A stretch of 64,000 nt of DNA from Acinetobacter sp. ANC 3903. GTDB taxonomy: Bacteria > Pseudomonadota > Gammaproteobacteria > Pseudomonadales > Moraxellaceae. The translations under genes and the position numbers were made by a program. The notes under the pieces were generated by a model, which was not told the origin of the DNA, ran no database searches, and saw nothing but the letters and a program-made list of their open reading frames with translations. The DNA is taken from the NCBI RefSeq assembly GCF_002135315.1, contig NZ_NEGA01000012.1, forward strand, positions 51,329 to 115,328, given 5' to 3'. Positions 9,317 to 18,217 of the stretch are shown here, one piece after another (positions within the stretch are counted from its first letter, which is position 1; the number at the start of each line of letters is the position of its first letter).

Positions 9317-10747
9317 ATGTCGCAAAAAAAGAGCGTAATTTTTAAAAATCTACTACCTGTAATTAAACAGTATCAACAGCTAGGATTTACGCATGAAAAA
9401 ATTGTTGCTTTACTAAGAGATGAACATAATCTCGATCTAGTCACAACTGAGACATTTAAAAGTTATTTATATCGTTATGCAAAAGTGACCTCCACTCTTT
9501 CCGAGAACATCAAAATGCCGAACACTTTCCAAACCCCTCGCGAAATTAAAAAATCGTCTAAGCTCGAGCATGTATGCTACGACATTCGCGGACCTGTGTT
9601 ACGAGCGGCCAACGAAATGGAAGAGGCCGGGCACAAAATTATTAAACTGAATATCGGAAACCCAGCCCCATTTGGTTTCGAAGCGCCGCAAGAAATTATT
9701 AATGATGTCGCTTTAAACCTGCCTAATGCTGTTGGTTATACCGACTCAAAAGGGATTTTCCCTGCGCGTAAAGCCATTTGCCAGTATTACCAGCAAAAAG
9801 GCATTCTCAACATGCATGTCAACGATGTGTATGTAGGTAATGGTGTATCTGAACTGATCGTGATGGCGATGCAAGGCTTGCTGGATGATGGCGATGAAAT
9901 GCTGGTGCCAATGCCAGACTATCCTCTCTGGACAGCTGCGGTAAACCTGTCTGGCGGTACTGCAATTCACTATAAATGTGATGAAGAAAACTTCTGGTAT
10001 CCGGATATTGCGGATATGGAAAGTAAAATCACACCAAATACCCGCGGTATTGTGATTATTAATCCCAATAACCCGACCGGTGCGGTCTACCCACGCCATA
10101 TATTGCAACAAATCGTTGATCTTGCAAAAAAATATGACCTGATTTTATTTGCTGACGAAATTTACGACAAAATCATTTACGATGGCATTGAACATGTCGC
10201 GGTCGCCGCACTTGCAGGTGACCAGCTTTGTATTTCATTTAATGGCTTGTCTAAAGCCTACCGTATTGCCGGCTTCCGTTCAGGCTGGATGGCCATTACC
10301 GGTGATAAATCACGTGCAGCAGACTACATTGAAGGTCTGGACATGTTGGCATCTATGCGCCTATGCGCCAACCATCAGGCACAATATGCCATTCAAACTG
10401 CATTAGGCGGCTATCAGTCGATTAATGACCTGATCCGTCCGGGCGGCCGTTTATACGAGCAACGCAATATTGCATGGGAAATGTTAAATGACATTCCAGG
10501 GGTAAGTTGCGTAAAACCTGAAGGTGCCATGTATTGCTTCCCTCGTCTTGATCCTGAAATTTATCCAATTCAAGATGATGAAAAATTCATGCTCGATTTA
10601 TTGCGTGCTGAAAAAGTGTTACTGGTGCAAGGAACCGGTTTCAACTGGCCTACTCCAGATCATTTCCGTGTGGTGTTCTTGCCTGCCGAAAATGAACTTC
10701 GTGAAGCGATTGGCCGCTTAGGTCGTTTCCTTTCCAAAATGCGTTAA
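9317..10747 (+). CDS. alaA: alanine aminotransferase-like PLP enzyme with N-terminal HTH-like extension
   Basis: Residues about 75-476 are a full class I aminotransferase closest to AlaA/YfbQ (glutamate-pyruvate transaminase): IKLNIGNPAPFGFEAP, NPNNPTGAVYPRHIL, and the PLP lysine K313 in GLSKAYRIAGFRSGW. E. coli AlaA is about 405 residues; this protein has about 70 extra at the N-terminus. The extension is predicted helical (LLPVIKQYQQLGFTHEKIVALL and TFKSYLYRYAKV) and resembles the short HTH region seen in plasmid mobilisation or KfrA-like proteins; that likeness is from memory. An in-frame ATG at 9515 (MPNTFQTPREI, residue 67) would give a normal-length enzyme but has only a weak ribosome site. 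The symbol refers to the catalytic part. Confidence 0.88.
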   Translation: MSQKKSVIFKNLLPVIKQYQQLGFTHEKIVALLRDEHNLDLVTTETFKSYLYRYAKVTSTLSENIKMPNTFQTPREIKKSSKLEHVCYDIRGPVLRAANEMEEAGHKIIKLNIGNPAPFGFEAPQEIINDVALNLPNAVGYTDSKGIFPARKAICQYYQQKGILNMHVNDVYVGNGVSELIVMAMQGLLDDGDEMLVPMPDYPLWTAAVNLSGGTAIHYKCDEENFWYPDIADMESKITPNTRGIVIINPNNPTGAVYPRHILQQIVDLAKKYDLILFADEIYDKIIYDGIEHVAVAALAGDQLCISFNGLSKAYRIAGFRSGWMAITGDKSRAADYIEGLDMLASMRLCANHQAQYAIQTALGGYQSINDLIRPGGRLYEQRNIAWEMLNDIPGVSCVKPEGAMYCFPRLDPEIYPIQDDEKFMLDLLRAEKVLLVQGTGFNWPTPDHFRVVFLPAENELREAIGRLGRFLSKMR

Positions 10748-10770
10748 TTTCCTAGTTTCCCAAGTAGATA

Positions 10771-10800
10771 AAAAAACCGCGTTATAAAACGCGGTTTTTT
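10771..10800. terminator. bidirectional terminator
   Basis: AAAAAACCGCGTT and AACGCGGTTTTTT flank a short loop between two convergent genes, giving an A-run and a T-run on both strands, so it should stop both transcripts. Confidence 0.92.
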
Positions 10801-10811
10801 ATGGCTGTTTT

Positions 10812-12788
10812 TTAATCCTTCAGCGGATTACCAAACTGTTTTAAATATGCAATGCCCAATTGCCGCGAGCCCTGATTATTAATATGGTTCGTGTCTTTAT
10901 TTCGATATAAAGGCACATTATTGATCATAATTTTACACTCTTGCTGATTACACATCGCCTTGGTTGGGTCAATGATTTTCAAGTGAGGGTATTTCAGTTT
11001 CGCTTCGGCAACAATTCGATTAAATTTCATCAGTTGTGCCTCATAATTTTTTCTAGACACAGTACATTGGGCATCGGTATTTAAAATTTCGTTGCGAAGA
11101 TTACAATCGGCAGGTACCCCATCTTGATCTAAGCGAGGTACATCATTCAGCAAAATGACTTGATCACTGGACTGATAAGCGATTTTCAAAGTCTTCATAA
11201 AACCAGCTTTGAATATCTCCTCATTTGAATGATGAATGCCATCTTCAAGTTTCACTTCATGACCAAAATACGGTACATATGAACCCGCTAAAATAATGGT
11301 TGGATAATGCGTTTTTGCAAGATGTGCGGTAATGGCCTCATTTCTTAATTTAAACTCGCTCAGCTCTTCCCAAGCGTTGAAATTGGCATCCAGACGCTGT
11401 ACCCCGGGTAAATAAAAAGTCGAACTTTGAGTGACATCATAGCCGCGCAAATTGGCATCTTTAGCCCATACATCTAGCATCGCGGTATAAGCATTGGCAT
11501 GAGAATCACCGAGCAATAAAAAATCTATGTTGGCTTTGGCTTTGCCCAATACACAATCATCCTGATCCGGTAAAGCTTCCGGATCTTCAATATCCATACA
11601 TTTATTTCGAATTACATGCGCAAATGAATTCAGTGCCTGTTGCTTGATATAAATAGACTGCGGAAACCTGTCTGGAAAACCTTTATTAATATTGATAGTC
11701 TTGGCAATGGCAATAAAACTCAGGGCTGGCACCAGAAAACCGATGATAATCACTTTATAATTCGCTGCCATGACAAAATGTTTGCTGGGTTTTTCAATAA
11801 GCTGATAAGTTAAAAATGCCAATATGATGGACAATACTACAATCACGGCCTGATTTTCTGCGTTTAATGGCCGCATATAAATGCCGAATAACACAATAAT
11901 GGGCCAGTGCCATAGATACAAAGGATAAGAAATTCTTCCAATCCAGGTACTGAAACGATTACTCAGTAATACATTACTTGAAGGTGAACATTGGCCTAAA
12001 TAAATGATCAATGCTGTCGCCAAACACGGAATGAGGGCCATTGCTCCAGGGAATGGCGTCTGTTTGTTAAAATACACTGCTGCCGTAAACAATGTGATTA
12101 AAGCTAGCCAAACCAGACTTTGCAGTATTTTTTTTGGCAGTTTGAGCTGTGGCAAGAAACCAATCAATGCACCAATGAGCAACTCGAAGGCACGAACCGG
12201 CATACTGTAATAGGCCTTCTCTGCATTTTGAGTTAATTTGTGCTGGGCATAAAGCAATAAGGTTATGATTAATGTCGTGACGATCGCCCAGGTATATTTA
12301 CGCGATACTTTTCCTACAAACAGCAATAACAACAAGGGCCAGAAAATATAGAATTGCTCTTCTACCCCAAGCGACCATAAATGCAATAAAGGAATCCCTT
12401 CGGCAGTCTGGCTAAAGTAATCGCCCACTTCATTGCGCATATAGATATTTGCCATCAGCAAGGTGGCATACATGACACTATCAAAATATTGGGTTAGATC
12501 TCCAGGCAGCATGACCTGCCAGGCAATGATGCTCACAACGCTGAGTACGGTAAAATAAGCCGGTGCTAAACGTACCACACGCTTCTTGTAAAATCGTGCG
12601 ATAGAAAACCGTTTGGATTGAATCTCGTGCGTTAAAATGATGGTAATTAAATAACCTGAAATCACGAAAAAGACATCGACACCAATATATCCTCCAGAAA
12701 AGAAAGACAATCCGATATGGTTAAAAATCACCAATAAAACGGCGATAGCCCTTAAGCCATCAATATCAGCGCGATATGAAAAATTCAT
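10812..12788 (-). CDS. acyltransferase 3 / SGNH-fused surface polysaccharide O-acyltransferase
   Basis: A 658-residue membrane protein of the OafA/YrhL type that O-acetylates lipopolysaccharide or another surface glycan. The N-terminal half is an acyltransferase-3 domain with about ten membrane segments; its signature is present (YRADIDGLRAIAVLLVIFNH, then GYIGVDVFFVISGYLIT). The C-terminal half is a periplasmic SGNH hydrolase-like domain: the Gly-Asp-Ser-His block LLLGDSHANAY near residue 425, and a terminal DTNHINNQGS supplying the Asp/His pair. It is a single transcription unit, convergent with the alaA-like gene. The glycan substrate cannot be inferred. Confidence 0.9.
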   Translation of the reverse strand: MNFSYRADIDGLRAIAVLLVIFNHIGLSFFSGGYIGVDVFFVISGYLITIILTHEIQSKRFSIARFYKKRVVRLAPAYFTVLSVVSIIAWQVMLPGDLTQYFDSVMYATLLMANIYMRNEVGDYFSQTAEGIPLLHLWSLGVEEQFYIFWPLLLLLFVGKVSRKYTWAIVTTLIITLLLYAQHKLTQNAEKAYYSMPVRAFELLIGALIGFLPQLKLPKKILQSLVWLALITLFTAAVYFNKQTPFPGAMALIPCLATALIIYLGQCSPSSNVLLSNRFSTWIGRISYPLYLWHWPIIVLFGIYMRPLNAENQAVIVVLSIILAFLTYQLIEKPSKHFVMAANYKVIIIGFLVPALSFIAIAKTININKGFPDRFPQSIYIKQQALNSFAHVIRNKCMDIEDPEALPDQDDCVLGKAKANIDFLLLGDSHANAYTAMLDVWAKDANLRGYDVTQSSTFYLPGVQRLDANFNAWEELSEFKLRNEAITAHLAKTHYPTIILAGSYVPYFGHEVKLEDGIHHSNEEIFKAGFMKTLKIAYQSSDQVILLNDVPRLDQDGVPADCNLRNEILNTDAQCTVSRKNYEAQLMKFNRIVAEAKLKYPHLKIIDPTKAMCNQQECKIMINNVPLYRNKDTNHINNQGSRQLGIAYLKQFGNPLKD

Positions 12789-13019
12789 AATTCAAACAAG
12801 TACAATAAAGTAGCGGCATTGTATGCCTTTATTGAAAAAATTCAATTTTCAAAATAAAGGATTATATGTCCCATAATGCTATAAAAGTAGTCTTAAATAT
12901 TACTTAATAACGCGTGTAATCATGTTTTTATAGTGTTGATTCGTTTTGATCCTATTCATTATTGGATACTCATGTTATTTATTGTGATGAATTAACACGA
13001 AATAGCTGCGAGCACATGG

Positions 13020-14198
13020 ATGTCCTCAAACAATATCAAGCTCAGTCTTTTTTTATGCCTCAGTATGTGCTTGGGGATTGGTATTTTACGTTTCTCCTAT
13101 ACCGCGCTGTTACCCGGCACACGTGAAGCTTTCGGCTGGTCAGTGGGTTTTGCCAGTATTTTAGGCAGTGCCAATTTATTGGGCTATTTAATCGGTGCTT
13201 TTGCAGCCATGCGATTGCCCCCAAATAAAAGTATGACCCTATACATTCAAATAGCAGCAATTGCCGGCATGTTCAGTTTAATGTGCTGTGCTTTCGCAAG
13301 TTTTCCGCAGGTCTGGTATATCGTGTGGCGTGTGATTTCGGGGATCAGCGGCGGCCTATTGATGATTCTATCCCCGAGTGTAGTGGCGCAGTGCTGTGAG
13401 ATTCAGGACCGTTTTAAAATCAATTTTATCGGCTTTAGCGGGATTGGTATTGGAGTATTATTAGCTACACTGTTCCTGCCTTATCTGGATCAGATTTCCA
13501 TACAGACAGCCTGGCTTATTTTATGTGGCTTCGCGCTGATTATTTGTGTTGGCTTAAGTCTTTTACTCCAACAATTTAAACATCATCTGTCTGCACAAAC
13601 AGTTCAGACTCAATCTAAAACCCCACTGAATACGCTCTTTTATAGCTTGCTGATTGTGTATGCCTGTAGTGCATTTGCCTATATTCCACATTCATTGTTC
13701 TGGATTGATTATCTCAGCCATGAACTGGGGCTGAATCTGTTCTGGATCAACTTTAACTGGATTCTTTATGGCTTAGGCAGTGCTTTAGGCGCTTTTGCTG
13801 CTTACTCACTGGCAAGAAAATTTGGCAATTTTACTGCCCTGAAAATTTTGTATAGCCTGTACATCCTGGCAATTTTTATTGCCACTTTAAACACCAGTCC
13901 GCTACTCACTTTTGCCTCTTCCTTTTTTACCGGCATGCTGAATCCGGCAGTGGTCTTTCTAACTTCTTATACCATCCTGCAACTGTATGGTCTGGCATAT
14001 AAAAAGCTCTGGAGCATTGCTACACTCAGTTTTGCATCAGTGCAGCTGATTGGCGGATTAAGTTTTAGTGTCCTGCAACATTTCGGTGTGACTTATCATC
14101 AACAATTTATCTTGGCTGCAGTGGTTCTATTATTAGGAACCTTGCAATTGGCCTGGAATACTCGCCCGGCTAAATTCAAGATCAGTGAGCAAACATAA
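13020..14198 (+). CDS. MFS transporter, YbfB/YjiJ type
   Basis: A 392-residue inner-membrane protein with about twelve hydrophobic segments and a short cytosolic N-terminus. The opening segment (GIGILRFSYTALLPGTREAFGWS) is typical of the YbfB/YjiJ family of major facilitator proteins, whose substrates are mostly unknown. A polar loop near residue 190 (LSAQTVQTQSKTPL) separates the two six-helix halves. The gene is convergent with the M23 lipoprotein gene, ending 11 bp from it. No regulator is adjacent. Confidence 0.85.
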   Translation: MSSNNIKLSLFLCLSMCLGIGILRFSYTALLPGTREAFGWSVGFASILGSANLLGYLIGAFAAMRLPPNKSMTLYIQIAAIAGMFSLMCCAFASFPQVWYIVWRVISGISGGLLMILSPSVVAQCCEIQDRFKINFIGFSGIGIGVLLATLFLPYLDQISIQTAWLILCGFALIICVGLSLLLQQFKHHLSAQTVQTQSKTPLNTLFYSLLIVYACSAFAYIPHSLFWIDYLSHELGLNLFWINFNWILYGLGSALGAFAAYSLARKFGNFTALKILYSLYILAIFIATLNTSPLLTFASSFFTGMLNPAVVFLTSYTILQLYGLAYKKLWSIATLSFASVQLIGGLSFSVLQHFGVTYHQQFILAAVVLLLGTLQLAWNTRPAKFKISEQT

Positions 14199-14209
14199 CC
14201 TGTTTTTAT

Positions 14210-14773
14210 TCAGGAAGATGGCACTAAATATGGATAAGGATTAATGGCACCTTGTCCTTGCATATAGATTCCATAATGCAAATGTGATGGCGTATTTTTG
14301 GCATTACCGCTATTGCCTACATAACTAATCACTTGACCGGCTTCCACCCAATCTCCTGCCTGGATCTGGTCTGCATAATCATCTAAATGGGCATAATAAT
14401 GCCTGCTTAAATCCGGCCCCATAATCCACACCACTTTTCCGCCCAAATGATTGCTTCCTACCTGCAATACAATGCCTTGAGTGGTGCTATGTACAGCTGT
14501 TCCTCGTTTGGCAAAAATATCGACACCCTCATGCTTGCGCCCTTCGCTACGCGCTGTACCCCAGGTGTCCTGTATTTGTCGGAGTTTAATATTTTCCACT
14601 GGAATTGGCAGCTGTGCAGGCAAATCTGTTTTTTGTAATTGCATATATAAAATGGGATAATGCATGCCTGCTGCATCACCGGATGCTGAGGGCTGACAGC
14701 CGGAAATAAGCATAAAGGTCACAATCAGGCTTATGCAGACTATCTTGCTAACCATGTTTTGATGCTGGAACAT
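14210..14773 (-). CDS. M23 family metallopeptidase, lipoprotein
   Basis: A 187-residue envelope protein: signal peptide and lipobox LISGC give a mature lipid-anchored protein starting at about C26. The LytM/M23 domain spans about residues 70-180: the zinc-binding His and Asp lie in GRKHEGVDIFAKRGT and the HLH motif is in TPSHLHYGIY. All metal ligands appear present, so it may be an active endopeptidase on cross-linked peptidoglycan, unlike EnvC/NlpD-type activators with degenerate sites. An in-frame ATG six codons later (MVSKIV) is an alternative start. The gene stands alone. Confidence 0.88.
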   Translation of the reverse strand: MFQHQNMVSKIVCISLIVTFMLISGCQPSASGDAAGMHYPILYMQLQKTDLPAQLPIPVENIKLRQIQDTWGTARSEGRKHEGVDIFAKRGTAVHSTTQGIVLQVGSNHLGGKVVWIMGPDLSRHYYAHLDDYADQIQAGDWVEAGQVISYVGNSGNAKNTPSHLHYGIYMQGQGAINPYPYLVPSS

Positions 14774-14854
14774 AAAGTCTAAGCATTCATCCTATTTTTC
14801 AGATTTCATCATAGGGTTTCACTCTTGGTTAATGAAATAAGTTTTCTGTAAGCA

Positions 14855-14886
14855 TAAAAAAACCCGCGACATGCGCAGGTTTTTTC
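14855..14886 (-). terminator. terminator after icd
   Basis: On the minus strand an imperfect GC-rich stem (AACCTGCG...CGCGGGTT) is followed by a run of seven Ts, just downstream of icd. Confidence 0.8.
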
Positions 14887-14910
14887 TAGCACATTCTTAA
14901 GTCATATGAC

Positions 14911-16164
14911 TTATTCCATATTGTTAATGACTGCTTGACCAAATTCCGAACAACGTAACAAAGTCGCGTCCGGCATTAAGCGTTCAAAATCATAAGTCAC
15001 GGTTTTATTGGCAATCGCACCGGAAATACCCTTGATGATCAAGTCAGCCGCTTCAGCCCAGCCCATGTCACGAAGCATCATCTCAGCAGAAAGGATGATT
15101 GAACCCGGGTTTACTTTGTCTTGCCCAGCATATTTCGGTGCAGTTCCGTGAGTCGCTTCGTACATCTGGATTGCACCACCGATGTTTGCACCAGGAGCAA
15201 TACCAATACCGCCCACTTCTGCTGCAAGCGCGTCAGAAATATAGTCGCCATTCAGGTTCAGCGTTGCGATGACTGAATAATCAGCAGGACGCATCAGGAT
15301 TTGTTGCAAGAACGCATCAGCAATTACATCTTTAATAATAATATCTTTACCATTTTTAGGATTTTTGATTTTAACCCATGGACCACCGTCCAGAAGTTCA
15401 CCACCAAAACGCTCCATCGCGATTTCATAGCCCCATTCTTTGAACGCACCTTCGGTGTACTTCATGATGTTGCCTTTGTGAACCAAAGTCACGCTTGGCT
15501 TGTCATTGTCGATCGCGAATTGAATGGCTTTACGAACCAGACGTTGCGTACCTTCTTTAGAGACCGGTTTAATACCGATCCCACAGTTCTCTTCAAAACG
15601 GATTTTGGTTACACCCATTTCTTCTTTCAGGAATTTGATAATTTTTTTAGCTTCTGGTGAATCTGCTTTCCATTCAATACCCGCATAGATATCTTCAGAG
15701 TTTTCACGGAAGATGGTCATGTCAGTCAATTCTGGGTGTTGAACTGGAGAAGGCACACCTTCAAACCAGCGCACTGGACGTACACATACGTAAAGATCCA
15801 GTTCCTGACGCAATGCTACATTGAGAGAACGGATACCACCGCCAACGGGAGTAGTTAATGGACCTTTAATAGAAACAACGAACTCACGAAGTGCTTCAAA
15901 AGTTTCTTCCGGCATATAAGTACCGTAGATTTTATCTGCCTTTTCGCCGCAATATACTTCCATCCACTCGATCGAACGTTTGCCACCGTAAGCTTTTTGC
16001 ACCGCAGCATCTACAACTGCTTTCATTGCTGGGGTAATATCCACCCCAATACCATCGCCTTCAATAAAAGGAATAATAGGATTGTTTGGAACATTGAGTG
16101 ACAAATCTGCATTTACGGTAATTTTGCTACCATCTACAGGAACAACGATCTTCTTATAACCCAT
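14911..16164 (-). CDS. icd: NADP-dependent isocitrate dehydrogenase
   Basis: TCA-cycle enzyme converting isocitrate to 2-oxoglutarate. The start is set at 16164 ([12 protein letters not shown]), because GGGAGA precedes it and the 417-residue product then matches E. coli Icd (416). The 22 codons upstream in frame are unlikely to be translated. Visible signatures: [17 protein letters not shown] near the N-terminus, the phosphorylatable serine in [12 protein letters not shown], and the C-terminal nucleotide-binding block [12 protein letters not shown]. It is divergent from rluE. Confidence 0.96.
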   Translation of the reverse strand: MGYKKIVVPVDGSKITVNADLSLNVPNNPIIPFIEGDGIGVDITPAMKAVVDAAVQKAYGGKRSIEWMEVYCGEKADKIYGTYMPEETFEALREFVVSIKGPLTTPVGGGIRSLNVALRQELDLYVCVRPVRWFEGVPSPVQHPELTDMTIFRENSEDIYAGIEWKADSPEAKKIIKFLKEEMGVTKIRFEENCGIGIKPVSKEGTQRLVRKAIQFAIDNDKPSVTLVHKGNIMKYTEGAFKEWGYEIAMERFGGELLDGGPWVKIKNPKNGKDIIIKDVIADAFLQQILMRPADYSVIATLNLNGDYISDALAAEVGGIGIAPGANIGGAIQMYEATHGTAPKYAGQDKVNPGSIILSAEMMLRDMGWAEAADLIIKGISGAIANKTVTYDFERLMPDATLLRCSEFGQAVINNME

Positions 16165-16359
16165 TGTATAGGTTCTCCCTTTGTAGCTCGCGCATATAAA
16201 AAATATTTGCCGATTAGGCAATACTTTCATCCTTTCTTAACGCATAATAGTTTAATTGAATTCCACTGTGTTTAAGATTTATACGGGAAATAACAACATT
16301 TCCCCATTGAATAAAACTTAACCTTTTTTAGTATTATGTAATTAAAGAAGTTATTTCCT

Positions 16360-17148
16360 ATGAAAATCGTCATTCTCAACAAACCTTATGACGTCCTCTC
16401 CCAATTCCGTAAAGACGAAGCGCACATGACCATGGCGGACTTCGTAGATGACCCGACTTTGCGTTTGGCGGGCCGTCTTGATATGGACTCAGAAGGTTTA
16501 GTATTTTTAACCGACCACGGCGGTTTAAACCAATACATCACCAATCCGGCCAACAAGAAGTTTAAAACTTATGTTGTTCAAGTCGAAGGTGATGTCACTG
16601 AAGAAGCATTAGAACAACTCCGTAAAGGTGTTGAACTGAAAGATGGTATAACTCTTCCGGCCAAAGCCATTAAAGTGCAACAACCAGAATGGTTATGGGA
16701 TCGTGATCCACCGGTTCGTTTCCGGGCATCTGTACCTACCTCTTGGGTTGAAATTTCAATCTGTGAGGGTCGTAACCGCCAGGTTCGCCGTATGACTGCT
16801 GCTGTAGGCTTTCCAACTTTACGTTTAATCCGTACCAAGATTGGCGCTATTGATTTAGTTCAACTGGGTCTTCAGCCTGGTGAAACCAAAGAAATTGAAC
16901 CTTTGTTATACCCAGACTTTAAAGATGTACCTGCCGAAGAGCCATACCGTTCACGTTCTTATGTGAAAAAACCGGGTGGTACAGGTGGCAAGCCAATGGT
17001 TCGCAAGAACAAAGATGGTTCTGTGAAGAAATCGGGGACTAAACGTATCTGGCAAATGGATGAAAGCGAGAAACCGCGTCGTAAGACCAATGGTACGACT
17101 CGTCCGAATGCCAAAGCACCACGTGGTCGTGGGCGTGGTCGCGGTTAA
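16360..17148 (+). CDS. rluE: 23S rRNA pseudouridine synthase RluE
   Basis: RsuA-family pseudouridine synthase; RluE modifies U2457 of 23S rRNA in E. coli. There is no S4 domain at the N-terminus (it starts MKIVILNKPYDVLSQF), as in RluE. The catalytic aspartate is D41 in LAGRLDMDSEGL, and CEGRNRQVRRM is the second signature. After the catalytic domain (about residue 195) a roughly 65-residue tail rich in Lys, Arg and Gly, ending in RGRGRGRG, probably aids RNA binding and is longer than in E. coli. Confidence 0.9.
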   Translation: MKIVILNKPYDVLSQFRKDEAHMTMADFVDDPTLRLAGRLDMDSEGLVFLTDHGGLNQYITNPANKKFKTYVVQVEGDVTEEALEQLRKGVELKDGITLPAKAIKVQQPEWLWDRDPPVRFRASVPTSWVEISICEGRNRQVRRMTAAVGFPTLRLIRTKIGAIDLVQLGLQPGETKEIEPLLYPDFKDVPAEEPYRSRSYVKKPGGTGGKPMVRKNKDGSVKKSGTKRIWQMDESEKPRRKTNGTTRPNAKAPRGRGRGRG

Positions 17149-17164
17149 TTTTAAGTATTCAAAT

Positions 17165-17187
17165 TAAAGCCTACATAAGTAGGCTTT
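17165..17187. terminator. terminator between rluE and the next convergent gene
   Basis: AAAGCCTACATAAGTAGGCTTT is a perfect stem with a 4-nt loop between two convergent genes, with Ts following on the plus strand. Confidence 0.85.
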
Positions 17188-17190
17188 CGT

Positions 17191-17940
17191 TTAATTACTG
17201 TCAAAATTATATTGTCTTAGCGTTGTGTCGAAATTTTCCATAAGTGGGAAGTTAATTTCAAAAACTTCTTCAAACCTATGCCCATATATATTTTCGAATT
17301 CAAATATTATTTCAACATCTAGTCCTTTACCTATATAGGCATTCTCAGTCATAAATGGATATTCATTTAGATTTAATAATTTTTCATCAAAAACTTCTAT
17401 AGCAGATTCATCAAATAAATTTAATGAAATCGATATTGAATCTTGCACTTTTAAAAAATTTTTTAGATCTCTAGTAGACTTCTTATTTTTTACGAATGCT
17501 TTAATATTATAGCAATCACCTTTACCAATATTATGTATTTTTAATAATAAGGTATAAGACTCTCCATGCTTATAACCACTTGGAAACCAATATGAAATTT
17601 CTGGTCGCTCTTTTTCAAAAGAAGCATGTAAACTTTTCTCATTAATAATTGCTATTTCTTTTTGCTGCTTTACACTTTCTTTCATCTCATCAATTTGCAG
17701 CTGAAGAGCTCTTTCCTGCTGTTCTAAAGCCTTGGTGTTTTGATCTAACTGTTTGCCTTGCTGTACATAACCTAATATCAGCCAAAAGAATGCGACTGGG
17801 GCAAAAATTCCTGCAAGAAAATCACCAAATTCATTTAGGGATTGAGGAGATTTTAAACCGCCAAAAATCCAAAAAGAAATAATTACAGCCAACCAAACTA
17901 CTGTAATTCCAATTCCCCAATACAAACTTTTCTTATTCAT
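17191..17940 (-). CDS. membrane-anchored coiled-coil protein, unknown
   Basis: A 249-residue protein with two N-terminal membrane segments (about 7-27 and 43-62), then a strongly predicted coiled coil (about residues 65-105: QGKQLDQNTKALEQQERAL and onwards), then a soluble C-terminal domain of about 140 residues with beta-rich character. This layout occurs in many bacterial hypothetical proteins of unknown role. The gene's second half is clearly more AT-rich than its neighbours (many TTT/ATA codons), which suggests acquisition by transfer. It is bordered on its upstream side by an inverted-repeat region (17982-18120). I do not recognise a named family. Confidence 0.65.
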   Translation of the reverse strand: MNKKSLYWGIGITVVWLAVIISFWIFGGLKSPQSLNEFGDFLAGIFAPVAFFWLILGYVQQGKQLDQNTKALEQQERALQLQIDEMKESVKQQKEIAIINEKSLHASFEKERPEISYWFPSGYKHGESYTLLLKIHNIGKGDCYNIKAFVKNKKSTRDLKNFLKVQDSISISLNLFDESAIEVFDEKLLNLNEYPFMTENAYIGKGLDVEIIFEFENIYGHRFEEVFEINFPLMENFDTTLRQYNFDSN

Positions 17941-17981
17941 TTTCTACTAAAAACTCTCACAAAATTTTGATACACGTAAAC

Positions 17982-18120
17982 GTCATCTGCTGCTGTTCGA
18001 GGCAGGACGACTTTTATCATTAAAGTTTCTGCGACCCCTTAAATTAGTCATGTACTTTGACGAGTTCAGCAGATGACAATGGTTTTGGTTACTTTTGACG
18101 AAACAAAAGTAACTCGAACC
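17982..18120. repeat. intergenic region with two inverted repeats
   Basis: GTCATCTGCTG (17982-17992) is repeated inverted at 18067-18077 with 74 bp between the arms. A second hairpin, GTTACTTTTG/CAAAAGTAAC with further pairing GGTT/AACC outside it, spans 18081-18120. The region has no ORF and sits between two minus-strand genes. It looks like a dispersed intergenic repeat of the genus. Confidence 0.5.
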
Positions 18121-18165
18121 GAAGGTTTAGCTTAAATCTAAAAAAATTGAATAGAACTAAATATA

Positions 18166-18193
18166 AAAAACCGATGCCTAAGCACCGGTTTTA
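18166..18193 (-). terminator. terminator after the M61 peptidase gene
   Basis: On the minus strand AAAACCGGTGCTTAGGCATCGGTTTTTT forms a stem ending in a T-run, directly downstream of the peptidase gene. Confidence 0.85.
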
Positions 18194-18217
18194 CATGAAG
18201 TTTAAAGAGTATGCAAA

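Noticed and set aside
15301..15660. Long open frame opposite icd
   Set aside because: It is the antisense shadow of a strongly conserved gene; no ribosome site or protein-like composition. The same reasoning applies to other antisense frames, such as those over glnD, purT, hcaE, mhpB and ycaO.
16165..16230. 22-residue N-terminal extension of isocitrate dehydrogenase
   Set aside because: The ATG at 16164 matches the known protein start and has its own ribosome site.
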